This document shows positions 14,890-21,745 of a DNA stretch of 22,233 bases, piece by piece. Made by a program: the position numbers and the translations under genes. The notes below the pieces were generated by a model. It saw only the letters and a program-made list of their open reading frames with translations, made no database searches and had not been told where the DNA came from. Position 1 is the stretch's first letter. Each line of letters opens with the position of its first letter. The DNA is from a virus: IMG/VR virus record IMGVR_UViG_3300025138_000417, positions 1 to 22,233 of that record. One strand, 5' to 3'.

Positions 14890-16982
14890 GCAAGAAGCAC
14901 GATTTTTCCCTATTCGATTTACCCTCTCACGAACTCCCGTTATTCGTTGAAACGCCGGGAAAGAAGTACGTAGATTACGGAGCCGATAACGCTTATGGCG
15001 ATTACTTACGCGATCTCTACCTAGGCTCTCCATTGCAAAGCGCCGTAGTTAACGGAGTGAGCGAGATGATTGCAGGCGATGGCCTAGGCGCTACCGATTG
15101 GGATGATAGCATAGAGAAGCGCGAGCAATGGTTAAAACTGCAAGCCCTTTTAAAGAGTAGCGATCGCGATTTATTACGTAGGATTTCTTTCGATATGAAA
15201 CTCTACGGCCAATGCTATGTATTCGTTATATGGAATAGAGCCAGAACAGAAATCGCCGAGATGCGGCATATCCCCGCGCAAACGGTGCGAAGTGGGTTAG
15301 CCTCTTCCGATGGTCGAATAGATACCTACTACATTAGTTCCCGTTGGGATATGGCTAGGAAATCGGAGTATGCCCCGGTAGCCTATCCCGCTTTTAATAC
15401 TGAGGATCGAACCGATCCGGCTCAGATATTCCAAATCAAAAGCTACCATCCGGGAGTTTTCTACTATGGCTTACCGGATTACGTAGGGGCTACAAACTAT
15501 ATCCAACTGGATAGAGAGATTAGCGCGTTTCACCTTAACAATATCCAAAACGGCCTCTTTCCTTCGATGCTCCTGAGCATGAATAACGGCATCCCTACAG
15601 ATGAAGAGAGAAGGATAGTAGAGCAGAAGATTAATCAAAAATTCTCTGGCTCAACTAACGCGGGCCGAGTACTGATTTCGTTTAATGAATCATCGGAAGA
15701 CCAACCAACTTTAACGGCTATCGATACAAACGGAGCCGATGGTATGTATCAGTTCCTTTCTACCGAGTGTACTACGAAAATCCTCGCGGGTTCTCGCATT
15801 ACTTCCCCGCTTCTATTCGGCATCCGTGGAGATGGTTCGGGCTTTGGAAATAACGCCGATGAATTGAAAGATAGCTATAGCCTCTTTACGAATACGGTTA
15901 TCGCTAGTTTCCAAACGGTTTTACTAGAGCATCTTAACGATATCTTTAGAATTAATGGGATAGATTTAGATCTGTTCTTTATCCCGCTCAAGCCAGCCGA
16001 TTTCATTGAAGTAGAAAGCGTAGCGGTACTTACTCCAGAAGAGCAAGAAAGAGAAGGAATAGAGGTAGAGCGAGTAGTTACGGAAGAGCCAACTATAAGC
16101 GTAGATCCGGCTATCGATCCGGATGTAGCAGAAGCAGCCGCCGAAGCCGATGCCTCATATAATGGGGCGCAGATATCCGCCGCCTTGGATATCATGATTA
16201 AGGTTAAAGAAGGCTTCTTAACTAGCGAGCAAGCTATTCTCTTCTTAGTCCAATTCTTAAACATTGACCAAGTAGATGCGCGTTCACTTTTTAGCGGAGC
16301 GGCTACGGGGTTGAGTACGATGCTTTCTAAAGAAGGCGCTGGCGAAGGGGTTGCGGAATGGTTAGTAAACCGCGCCGAGGATGAACCCGAAGGCTACGAG
16401 TTAATCGATTCGCGTAAGGTTGTATACGAACACGAAGAAAAACTAGATACCCTATTTAAGTTCTCCGCTTCTATGCCCAAGGGAGATTCTAGAAAGGTAG
16501 ATAAGAAGTACGATAGGGATTTAATTAAGGTACGATATGCCTATATGCCTCACGTAACCGGAACCTCCGGAACGCATACAAGCGGCCCAAAGAAAGGAGA
16601 GAAGTACAATAACGAATCTCGCTCTTTCTGTAAGATGATGGTAGCGGCTAGTAAGCGCGGTAAGGTATTCCGCCGATCTGATTTAGAAGCCGCCTCCGAT
16701 CAGGCCGTTAACCCCGGTTGGGGAGAAGGAGGAGCCGCAACGTACCCGATTTTCTTGTACAAAGGCGGGGGATCTTGCCAGCATTTCTTTGAGCGTAGGA
16801 CTTATCTAAGAAAAGGAAATAAGAAGATTAGCGTAAATCAAGCGCGTAAGATACTCCGCGAGGCGGGCCTACCGGCATTAGAAAAGAACGATCCTAAAGT
16901 AGCCAAGCTACCGCGCGATATGAAAGATCGAGGTTTCGTAGATGGTAGAGGCCCATTCACTACAGAAAGAACACCGAACTAA
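14886..16982 (+). CDS. Portal protein with extra C-terminal Cys/His module
   Basis: A 698-residue protein in an ATGA overlap. The portal core covers about residues 25-370: KKYVDYGADNAYGDYLRDLYLGSPL, ISFDMKLYGQCYVFVIW (about 100-116), HIPAQTVRSG, ITSPLLFGIRGDGSGFGNNADELKDSY (about 305-331) and the following helix. It should form the dodecameric DNA channel and bind the terminase. Residues 425-470 (NGAQISAALDIMIKVKEGFLTSEQAILFLVQF) are a helical piece common in phage portals. From about 545 there is an additional module with FCKMM (C582), NPGWGEGGAATYPIFLYKGGGSCQHFFERR (C631, H633) and a basic tail ISVNQARKILREAG. I know this module only from Bacteroidota phage portals; its function is unknown. 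Most portals are 400-550 residues. Confidence 0.88.
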   Translation: MSKKHDFSLFDLPSHELPLFVETPGKKYVDYGADNAYGDYLRDLYLGSPLQSAVVNGVSEMIAGDGLGATDWDDSIEKREQWLKLQALLKSSDRDLLRRISFDMKLYGQCYVFVIWNRARTEIAEMRHIPAQTVRSGLASSDGRIDTYYISSRWDMARKSEYAPVAYPAFNTEDRTDPAQIFQIKSYHPGVFYYGLPDYVGATNYIQLDREISAFHLNNIQNGLFPSMLLSMNNGIPTDEERRIVEQKINQKFSGSTNAGRVLISFNESSEDQPTLTAIDTNGADGMYQFLSTECTTKILAGSRITSPLLFGIRGDGSGFGNNADELKDSYSLFTNTVIASFQTVLLEHLNDIFRINGIDLDLFFIPLKPADFIEVESVAVLTPEEQEREGIEVERVVTEEPTISVDPAIDPDVAEAAAEADASYNGAQISAALDIMIKVKEGFLTSEQAILFLVQFLNIDQVDARSLFSGAATGLSTMLSKEGAGEGVAEWLVNRAEDEPEGYELIDSRKVVYEHEEKLDTLFKFSASMPKGDSRKVDKKYDRDLIKVRYAYMPHVTGTSGTHTSGPKKGEKYNNESRSFCKMMVAASKRGKVFRRSDLEAASDQAVNPGWGEGGAATYPIFLYKGGGSCQHFFERRTYLRKGNKKISVNQARKILREAGLPALEKNDPKVAKLPRDMKDRGFVDGRGPFTTERTPN

Positions 16983-17554
16983 TGAGTAACCTAGCCCTAT
17001 TCGTATCGCCTTCTAAGGTCAAAATAGAAACCGCTTTAGGCGGCTCTGTAGATGATAACCTTATAGCGCCATACATTAAGACGGCGCAAGAACGTTGGAT
17101 ACTTCCAGCAATCGGCCAGAGCCTTTACAACGCCTTGGCAAATGCCGTAGTTAATGCAGATGCTACAGCGGCGGAAACTACGTTGCTGAATGATTATATC
17201 TCTCCGGCTCTAGTTCCTCTTTCCTTTGCGGGCTTAATGCCTTTCCTACGGGTAAGGATGGTGAATAACTCTACGGTTATAATGTCGAGCGAACAGAGTA
17301 CCCCGGCATCTTATCAAGATATCCGGCCTCTAATTGATTCAAGTACGGAGATGGGCCAATTCCATATTCAAAGGCTAATCCGATACATCGATAATAATAC
17401 CGGACTATACCCGGAGTTAGGGCAAGAAGCGGCGGGCGAATTGCACCGTACCAGAAGAAATTATTTCGGCGGTTTGAATATCGATTATAACCCGAACCTG
17501 ACGAGGGAGGAACGCCTCCGCTTGCGAGCGGCCCTAGGTTGCGCTTATGGGTAA
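16982..17554 (+). CDS. Head-tail connector/neck protein
   Basis: A 190-residue protein in a TAATG overlap with the portal gene. It is helical, with VDDNLIAPYIKTAQERWILPAIGQSLYNAL (about 23-53), LLNDYISPALVPLSFAGLMPFL and FHIQRLIRYIDNN. The 'YI..AQ...I.P.LG..Ly..L' pattern is typical of the DUF6712-type head-completion proteins of Bacteroidota phages, which I place among gp6/gp15-like connectors. The position right after the portal supports a role between portal and tail. The C-terminus is basic (RREERLRLRAALGCAYG-like region) and its last bases overlap the small reading frame at 17547. Confidence 0.65.
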   Translation: MSNLALFVSPSKVKIETALGGSVDDNLIAPYIKTAQERWILPAIGQSLYNALANAVVNADATAAETTLLNDYISPALVPLSFAGLMPFLRVRMVNNSTVIMSSEQSTPASYQDIRPLIDSSTEMGQFHIQRLIRYIDNNTGLYPELGQEAAGELHRTRRNYFGGLNIDYNPNLTREERLRLRAALGCAYG

Positions 17555-17696
17555 GGCTAGAACAAATAACGAGGAACTCCTACGGGAATACTTAAAGAAG
17601 CAAGATGGCAAATACGAAAATAACGGCCCTAAACGAGTTGACGGTAACCCCGGCAAACGACGATGTTCTAGCAATCGTAGATATCTCAGGAAATGA
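17547..17696 (+). CDS. Possible 49-residue protein overlapping the fibre gene start
   Basis: An ATG at 17547 overlaps the last codons of the neck protein and opens a frame of 49 residues. The first part (MGKARTNNEELLREYLKKQDGKYENNG) reads like a normal charged helix, whereas the rest, which overlaps the fibre gene in another frame, is Arg-rich and less convincing. The overlap with the fibre gene is 92 bases, longer than other junctions here. It may be a real small gene, a coupling peptide, or chance. Confidence 0.3.
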   Translation: MGKARTNNEELLREYLKKQDGKYENNGPKRVDGNPGKRRCSSNRRYLRK

Positions 17697-19302
17697 AACT
17701 AAGAAAATTAAGGTTTCAACCCTTGGAGTTGGGGGTAGCGGTACGGGTACGGTTACTAGTGTAGCGTTAACCGTTCCATCTGCTCTAAGTGTTAGCGGAT
17801 CGCCAATTACTACTAGCGGAACCCTTGCGATTACAGGCGCGGGAACTACTTCGCAATTTATAGACGGAACCGGGGCGCTACAAACTACGCCATCGGGTAC
17901 ACTAACTGGGGTAACGGGTACGGCTCCTATTGTTTCTTCGGGCGGTACTGCTCCGGCTATCTCTATTACGGCGGCTACTACAGGCGCAGCCGGTTCAATG
18001 AGTGCGGCGGATAAAACCAAACTAGACGGAATCGCATCTGGCGCAGAGGTTAACGCCGTAGATGATGTAACCGGGGGAACGGGGCTAACTGCCAGCCCTA
18101 CAACGGGTAACGTAGTAGTTAACCTAGACGATACAGCCGTAAGCGCCGGGGCGTATACTAACGCGAATATTACCGTAGATGCTCAAGGTAGAATAACAAG
18201 CGCGGCCAATGGTTCGAGCGGAGGAACAGGTACGGTAACTAACGTAGCAACGGGAACGGGATTAAGCGGAGGCCCTATTACTACTACCGGAACTATTGCA
18301 CTAGCAAATACAGCCGTTTCGGCCGGTACATACACGAACGCCGATATAACGGTAGATGCTCAAGGCAGGATAACAGCAGCGGCAAACGGAAGCGGCGGAG
18401 GAATTGCTGCGGTAGTAGATGATACTACTCCTCAGCTAGGAGGAAACCTCGATGTTCAAGCGTTCGAAATAGATACCTCAGTAACTAACGGAAGCATCGT
18501 AATAGCGCCAAAAGGCACAGGCGTACTAGAAGTAAAAGGAGCAACGAACAGCGCAGCAATCCAACTTAACTGCGAGGTAAATACCCACGGAGTAAAAATA
18601 CAAGCGCCTCCCCATAGTGCTGCGGCTAATTATACGCTAGTTCTTCCTGATGATACAGGAACAAATGGTCAGGTTATGACAACTGATGGATCAGGTAATT
18701 TATCTTTTACTACAGCATCGGGTGGAGTTAGTGTAAATAGTCAGGCAGCAAATAGGCTAGTAGCTTGCAGTAGTTCCAGCGATGTTTTGGACGGAGAGGC
18801 AAACCTTACATTTAACGGTAGCACTTTAAGCGTAACAGGTGCTATTAGCACGACAGGACAATTAAGCGGTAACGGTTCTTCTGTCGCTGTAAGCAAAATT
18901 GAAACATCAATAGGGGGCGCAAGTAGTGCAGGCGATTTAGGGCTAAATGCAGAGGTTGTAACGATTACAACAACTACAGGATTAAATGCAGGCTACGTTT
19001 ATTATTTGGGTGCAAGTGCATGGACAAGCGCAGTAGCAACTTCGGTTTCAGCAGCCTCTGGAATGATGGCGGTTGCGACGGGCACGTCAAGTGCGAATGG
19101 AATGTGCATACGCGGAATCGTTCACGTAGCTACCGCTTTAGGTGGCAGCATTGGAGATGTAGTTTATTTAAGTACAGCGACTGGACGAATGACCACTACA
19201 GCGGTAAGCAGCACGGGAAATGTTAACCGAGTTATGGGCTATAAAGTGGGAACAAATCAATTGTTTTTTAACCCTTCGCAGGAGTGGATCGAAATAAGTT
19301 AA
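17605..19302 (+). CDS. Tail fibre-like protein with repeats
   Basis: A 565-residue, Gly/Ser/Thr/Ala-rich protein. It begins with ANTKITALNELTVTPANDDVLAIVD, a familiar opening of phage fibre and head-fibre proteins. A GTGTVTSVALT..LSVSGSPITTSGTLAI repeat follows (about 46-77) and recurs near 207-235. Residues 127-153 contain GSMSAADKTKLDGIASGAEVN, a widespread fibre motif, and a 59-residue repeat with TVDAQGRITSAANGS occurs twice (about 177 and 236). Residues 320-375 (VKIQAPPHSAAANYTLVLPDDTG and QVMTTDGSGNLSF) are another common fibre block. The C-terminal 130 residues have VVYLSTATGRMT-type strands. It probably forms a trimeric shaft and tip. Codon use changes near 18,600, suggesting mosaic origin. 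Confidence 0.82.
   Translation: MANTKITALNELTVTPANDDVLAIVDISGNETKKIKVSTLGVGGSGTGTVTSVALTVPSALSVSGSPITTSGTLAITGAGTTSQFIDGTGALQTTPSGTLTGVTGTAPIVSSGGTAPAISITAATTGAAGSMSAADKTKLDGIASGAEVNAVDDVTGGTGLTASPTTGNVVVNLDDTAVSAGAYTNANITVDAQGRITSAANGSSGGTGTVTNVATGTGLSGGPITTTGTIALANTAVSAGTYTNADITVDAQGRITAAANGSGGGIAAVVDDTTPQLGGNLDVQAFEIDTSVTNGSIVIAPKGTGVLEVKGATNSAAIQLNCEVNTHGVKIQAPPHSAAANYTLVLPDDTGTNGQVMTTDGSGNLSFTTASGGVSVNSQAANRLVACSSSSDVLDGEANLTFNGSTLSVTGAISTTGQLSGNGSSVAVSKIETSIGGASSAGDLGLNAEVVTITTTTGLNAGYVYYLGASAWTSAVATSVSAASGMMAVATGTSSANGMCIRGIVHVATALGGSIGDVVYLSTATGRMTTTAVSSTGNVNRVMGYKVGTNQLFFNPSQEWIEIS
18133..18405 (+). repeat. Two protein-level repeats in the fibre shaft
   Basis: Unit 1 begins near 18133 and unit 2 near 18310, 177 bases (59 residues) apart. 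Both encode TAVSAG-Y-TNA-ITVDAQGRIT-AANGS with a Gly-rich end. The DNA copies have diverged at many third positions while the protein is kept, so the repeat is old or under selection. Confidence 0.8.
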
Positions 19303-19305
19303 GAA

Positions 19306-20139
19306 ATGGCAAGTATTTCAGGACAAAGCACGAGCAACATAGATAACGTAGACGGCTTTTTTACTACGCAAGGCGGTAGCGGAACGGCAAGCCCTAGCCC
19401 TACTTTTACGGTAGAGAATAGCGTTACTTACTTTAACAACAGTATTACAATTACTAATCATGGCTCTTATACAGATCCAACTTTCCAAGTAATAGTAGAA
19501 AGAAATGGAGTAGAAATTGTTAATACGGTTACTCCAGATACTTCTATTGCGTGGGCTGATACGGCGGATGTATCTTTAACAAGAACGATAAAGGTTCGAG
19601 CGCAAGAATTTGGGGATTTTATACAAAGCGCGGAGGTAACCTCTACATATACCAAATCCGCTTTAGGGTTTAGATACTTTCGCATCTATGGAAGTTCTAA
19701 CGGAACTACACCTAGTACGGGTTGGTTTGGAATTATGAACTTTAGAATCTATAGCGGTGCAGGTCAAACGGGAACGCAATACCCTGCCAATCTAACAAGC
19801 GATAGCAGCGGAGAATCTAGCGGTTATTTTGTGGATTCGGATTACGTGTATAGTTCAAGCTACGCAGCCTACAAAGCGTTTGATAGTAATCTCAACAGTT
19901 GGAGTTGGACTCTATCAGTTCCTACCGCTGCAAGGAATTACAACGGGTTTTATTTTGATCCTACTATTTTTCCTACAGTGCCAACTATGTCAAGTATGAC
20001 GTTTAGAAGTTACTCTACGCCTTCTGCGGCTTATGCGTTATTTATGGCAAGCAATACAGGGGCATTCTCAGGCGAAGAAACCCTAATAGCCTCGGCAAGA
20101 ATAAATACTAGCAGTAACGCAACTTATAACTTTGGATAA
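19306..20139 (+). CDS. Putative receptor-binding tail protein with Ig-like and discoidin-like parts
   Basis: A 277-residue protein starting four bases after the fibre gene. After ASISGQSTSNIDNVDGFFTTQG (N-terminal attachment-like segment) residues 35-115 form a probable Ig/FnIII-like beta domain (YFNNSITITNHGSYTDPTFQVIVERNGVEI). From about 121 the sequence FRYFRIYGSSNG, FGIMNFRIYSG, SSSYAAYKAFDSNLNSWSW and YNGFYFDPTIF follows the pattern of a galactose-binding/discoidin-like (F5/8 type C) domain: RYFRIY, a loop, then YAAYKAFD.n..SWSW. Such domains bind glycans or other surface ligands. It likely sits at the fibre tip and decides host range. Codon use resembles the C-terminal half of the fibre gene. 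The next gene starts at TAATG. Confidence 0.6.
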   Translation: MASISGQSTSNIDNVDGFFTTQGGSGTASPSPTFTVENSVTYFNNSITITNHGSYTDPTFQVIVERNGVEIVNTVTPDTSIAWADTADVSLTRTIKVRAQEFGDFIQSAEVTSTYTKSALGFRYFRIYGSSNGTTPSTGWFGIMNFRIYSGAGQTGTQYPANLTSDSSGESSGYFVDSDYVYSSSYAAYKAFDSNLNSWSWTLSVPTAARNYNGFYFDPTIFPTVPTMSSMTFRSYSTPSAAYALFMASNTGAFSGEETLIASARINTSSNATYNFG

Positions 20140-20315
20140 TGGAATACACGCAAGAACAAATCGATGGGGTAGTAAACGTAACCGGAGCAAAACTCTTCAT
20201 AACCCACGTATTAGGAACATACGTAGAGGCCGTATCGGTAGGTATGCAATTATCCCATGATTCAGACGGTTTAACACAACGCGAAATAGAAACCATACAA
20301 GGGTTATTACCATGA
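20139..20315 (+). CDS. Small protein of unknown function, 58 residues
   Basis: ATG at 20139 (TAATG with the upstream stop) to TGA at 20313-20315 (ATGA with the next gene). The product runs MEYTQEQIDGVVNVTGAKL, then FITHVLGTYVEAVSVGMQLSHDSDG and LTQREIETIQGLLP. It is predicted mostly helical, with an acidic N-terminus, and has no obvious transmembrane stretch. Both coupled junctions make it very likely a real gene. It may belong with the fibre genes upstream or the lysis genes downstream; I recognise no family. Confidence 0.7.
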   Translation: MEYTQEQIDGVVNVTGAKLFITHVLGTYVEAVSVGMQLSHDSDGLTQREIETIQGLLP

Positions 20316-20518
20316 ACTATGAATTAATCTCGGTAGGGATAGGGGCGGCATCCGGGATTCTAGCAACTTACATTAAGATGCAGAACGAAATCGTTAAGAT
20401 AAAGAGCCGCGTTCTCTCATTAGAGAAACAAGAAACGAAGGTACAAGCTACCCTCGATGTTCTCGTAGAAGGCATTAACGAGATTAAAATTCTTCTGGCT
20501 AAAAAGGGAATCGAGTAA
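20312..20518 (+). CDS. Small membrane/coiled-coil protein, holin-accessory-like
   Basis: A 68-residue protein. Residues 4-22 (ELISVGIGAASGILATYI) form a probable single transmembrane segment, followed by a charged heptad-like coiled coil (about 23-64: KMQNEIVKIKSRVLSLEKQETKVQATLDVLVEGINEIKILL). This arrangement resembles XhlA/haemolysin-type or spanin-like small phage lysis proteins. The direct contact with the endolysin gene (TAATG at 20518) and with the 58-residue gene upstream (ATGA) supports a lysis role. Which lysis function it has (holin partner, spanin or anchor) cannot be decided from sequence alone. Confidence 0.55.
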   Translation: MNYELISVGIGAASGILATYIKMQNEIVKIKSRVLSLEKQETKVQATLDVLVEGINEIKILLAKKGIE

Positions 20519-20892
20519 TGGAGGCGATGTACTTTAAGAGTAGCGAGTTCGATAGCCCCGATCTACCCGGATCCGGTGAAGTAATGGACTTCGATTTTAT
20601 TGCTTTGCTCGATCATTGTAGGCACAGGGCCGGGATGCCCTTCGTAGTGACTAGCGGATTTCGAACGGAAAACCATCAGGCTAAATTAAAAGAAGAGGGC
20701 TATCCGGTATCTGAAAACTCCGCGCATCTAGTAGGCAAGGCGGCAGATATCCGATGCCGTAATAGTTCGGAAAGATATTTAATAGTAGCGTCTGCCGTAT
20801 CGGTAGGCTTTACTAGAATTGGAATAGGTAAAAACTTCATCCATTTGGATACGTCTTTAGATAAAGGCCAGCCATTTATATGGATGTATTAA
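20518..20892 (+). CDS. Endolysin, peptidase M15-type
   Basis: A 124-residue Zn-peptidase of the M15 (D-Ala-D-Ala carboxypeptidase/VanY-like, Peptidase_M15_3) type. TSGFRTENHQAKLKEEGYPVSENSAHLVGKAADIRC (about 45-80) gives H70 and D77 as metal ligands (HxxxxxxD) and FIHLDTS (about 108-113) gives H109. Its size and domain order match single-domain phage endolysins that cut peptide cross-links of the cell wall. No signal peptide is present, so it would depend on a holin. The start at 20518 overlaps the upstream stop. Ten bases later starts the small membrane protein at 20902, completing a lysis cassette. Confidence 0.88.
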   Translation: MEAMYFKSSEFDSPDLPGSGEVMDFDFIALLDHCRHRAGMPFVVTSGFRTENHQAKLKEEGYPVSENSAHLVGKAADIRCRNSSERYLIVASAVSVGFTRIGIGKNFIHLDTSLDKGQPFIWMY

Positions 20893-20901
20893 ATTATAAT
20901 C

Positions 20902-21063
20902 ATGCAATTTATTGTACAAAATTGGGCGGAAATCGCTCTAGCTTTAATTACAGCGGCGGGAACTCTTACCGCTCTTACCGAAACTACTAAGGATGATAAG
21001 GTAGTTAACGTACTATCGAGAATCCTCCAAGCGGTAGTATTCGGAAAGAACAGAAAAAAATAA
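20902..21063 (+). CDS. Small holin-like membrane protein, 53 residues
   Basis: ATG at 20902 to TAA at 21061-21063. The product is MQFIVQNWAEIALALITAAG followed by TLTALTETTKDDKVVNVLSRILQ and a basic end (VVFGKNRKK). An N-terminal hydrophobic helix, a TKDDK turn and an amphipathic helix with a basic tail match a small protein I know from lysis regions of Bacteroidota phages. A holin or holin-partner role is an inference from shape and position, ten bases after the endolysin. Confidence 0.6.
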   Translation: MQFIVQNWAEIALALITAAGTLTALTETTKDDKVVNVLSRILQAVVFGKNRKK

Positions 21064-21096
21064 ACGGGGTTCGATACTTGGCCTTTTTATCCCGTT
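21051..21096 (-). terminator. Candidate intrinsic terminator for the minus-strand gene
   Basis: Read on the minus strand, AACGGG (21096-21091), a 22-base loop and CCCGTT (21068-21063) are followed by TATTTTTTTCTG (21062-21051). The stem is only six pairs and the loop long, so this is tentative. Part of the T-run lies in the end of the plus-strand 53-residue gene. Confidence 0.4.
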
Positions 21097-21112
21097 AGGT
21101 TACCTAAGCGGG
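21091..21112. repeat. Near-palindrome at the convergent gene boundary
   Basis: CCCG TTAGG TTA CCTAA G CGGG: a nine-pair hairpin with a one-base bulge and three-base loop. It overlaps the stop of the minus-strand gene. It lacks a following T-run on either strand, so it may instead block or protect RNA ends. Confidence 0.5.
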
Positions 21113-21517
21113 AGCGTTCTCGAACTCTTCTAAATTCTTGATAGCCTTCCTCTTTTTAGGGGAGGGCTTTTTAGCTTGAGCCTTTATCTCTTCGATAGCA
21201 AGGTTCGCCATTTTCAAAGATGAGGCGCTAACCATCCATACGTTAAGATCGTTCTCTACGTAATCGAGGCTAGGGTTCCGCCAATCAAAAACGCAAATAG
21301 GCTCGCCTCCGTAGTCAAGTACCCAACGGTAGCAAGTATTAAGGAGCCTCTTACGGCCTCCCCCTCCGGGATTATCGCTAAAATTTAGAACCGGCTTGCC
21401 AAACATCTTAACGAGTTGGGCAAAGGTTAAGCCATGTAGTTTCTCGAAATCCTTAGTTCCTAGAGCCGCGTTCAAGGCGCGGGCCTTCTGTTTTATTGGT
21501 TTAATATTCATAGCCAT
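21104..21517 (-). CDS. Unknown phage protein, only minus-strand gene
   Basis: A 137-residue protein read from the ATG at 21517 (MAMNIKPIKQKARALNAALG). A longer frame up to 21661 exists but its extra residues are hydrophobic and unlike a normal start. Features: FEKLHGLTFAQLVKMFGKPVLNFSD, a Gly-rich GGGGRKR, then RWVLDYGGEPICVFDWRN and NVWMVSASSLKMANLAIEEI, ending in a Lys-rich tail (KKPSPKKRKA). The 'lfGkP ... W.l.y..g....fDWr ... w.v...s' pattern recurs in uncharacterised phage proteins that I remember without a function. It converges on the lysis cassette and may be an early or moron-type gene. Confidence 0.6.
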   Translation of the reverse strand: MAMNIKPIKQKARALNAALGTKDFEKLHGLTFAQLVKMFGKPVLNFSDNPGGGGRKRLLNTCYRWVLDYGGEPICVFDWRNPSLDYVENDLNVWMVSASSLKMANLAIEEIKAQAKKPSPKKRKAIKNLEEFENAPA

Positions 21518-21570
21518 AAGGTACGAATTAGGTAAGCCAAACAAAAAAAGTAGAGAATTAACGAATATTT

Positions 21571-21603
21571 TTTGCGTAGAGAAGATATTTCTTCGTAGTT
21601 TAG
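21571..21603 (+). promoter_or_regulatory. Candidate Bacteroidota-type promoter
   Basis: TTTG (21571-21574), 21 bases, then TAGTTTAG (21596-21603), one mismatch to the -7 consensus TAnnTTTG used in this phylum. It lies in the 136-base gap between the divergent genes and would start near 21610, upstream of the 27-residue frame. The spacer is a little long and the match could be chance. Confidence 0.28.
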
Positions 21604-21653
21604 CATATCCCCAAGGGGGTAAGAAACCTAGAACATTACTTAAACTACTAAAA

Positions 21654-21737
21654 ATGAGCAAGTTAACCGTTAAAAGTCCTGAAGAGTGTATTTCTCTCCT
21701 ACTTACATCGTCTGAAAAGCTAGAAGCCTTAAAATAA
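21654..21737 (+). CDS. Possible 27-residue peptide ahead of a terminator
   Basis: ATG at 21654 to TAA at 21737: MSKLTVKSPEECISLLLTSS then EKLEALK. It starts after an A-rich stretch without Shine-Dalgarno and ends eight bases before a strong terminator hairpin. The gene-then-terminator layout is the same as for the next gene. It is amphipathic and too short for family recognition, so it could be a real small protein, a leader peptide or chance. Confidence 0.35.
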   Translation: MSKLTVKSPEECISLLLTSSEKLEALK

Positions 21738-21745
21738 ACCCAAAC

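Noticed and set aside
15875-16264. Minus-strand frame of 129 residues inside the portal gene
   Set aside because: Antisense to a well-supported portal; Ser/Thr-rich composition is the mirror of the Glu/Ala-rich linker, with no recognisable motif.
17592-18020. Minus-strand frame of 142 residues inside the fibre gene
   Set aside because: Val/Pro/Ala-rich mirror of Gly/Thr repeats in the fibre; no independent support.
21515-21545. TTTG ... TACCTTAT as promoter of the minus-strand gene
   Set aside because: The second box overlaps the start codon, so the transcript would lack the start; the match is also poor.
21396-21653. Plus-strand frame upstream of the 27-residue peptide
   Set aside because: It is mostly antisense to the minus-strand gene, with no family-like sequence; only the part from 21654 was kept as possible.
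21518-21661. N-terminal extension of the minus-strand protein
   Set aside because: The extra 48 residues are hydrophobic without a signal-peptide layout and lie in the A/T-rich intergenic region; MAMNIKPIKQKA is a more natural start.
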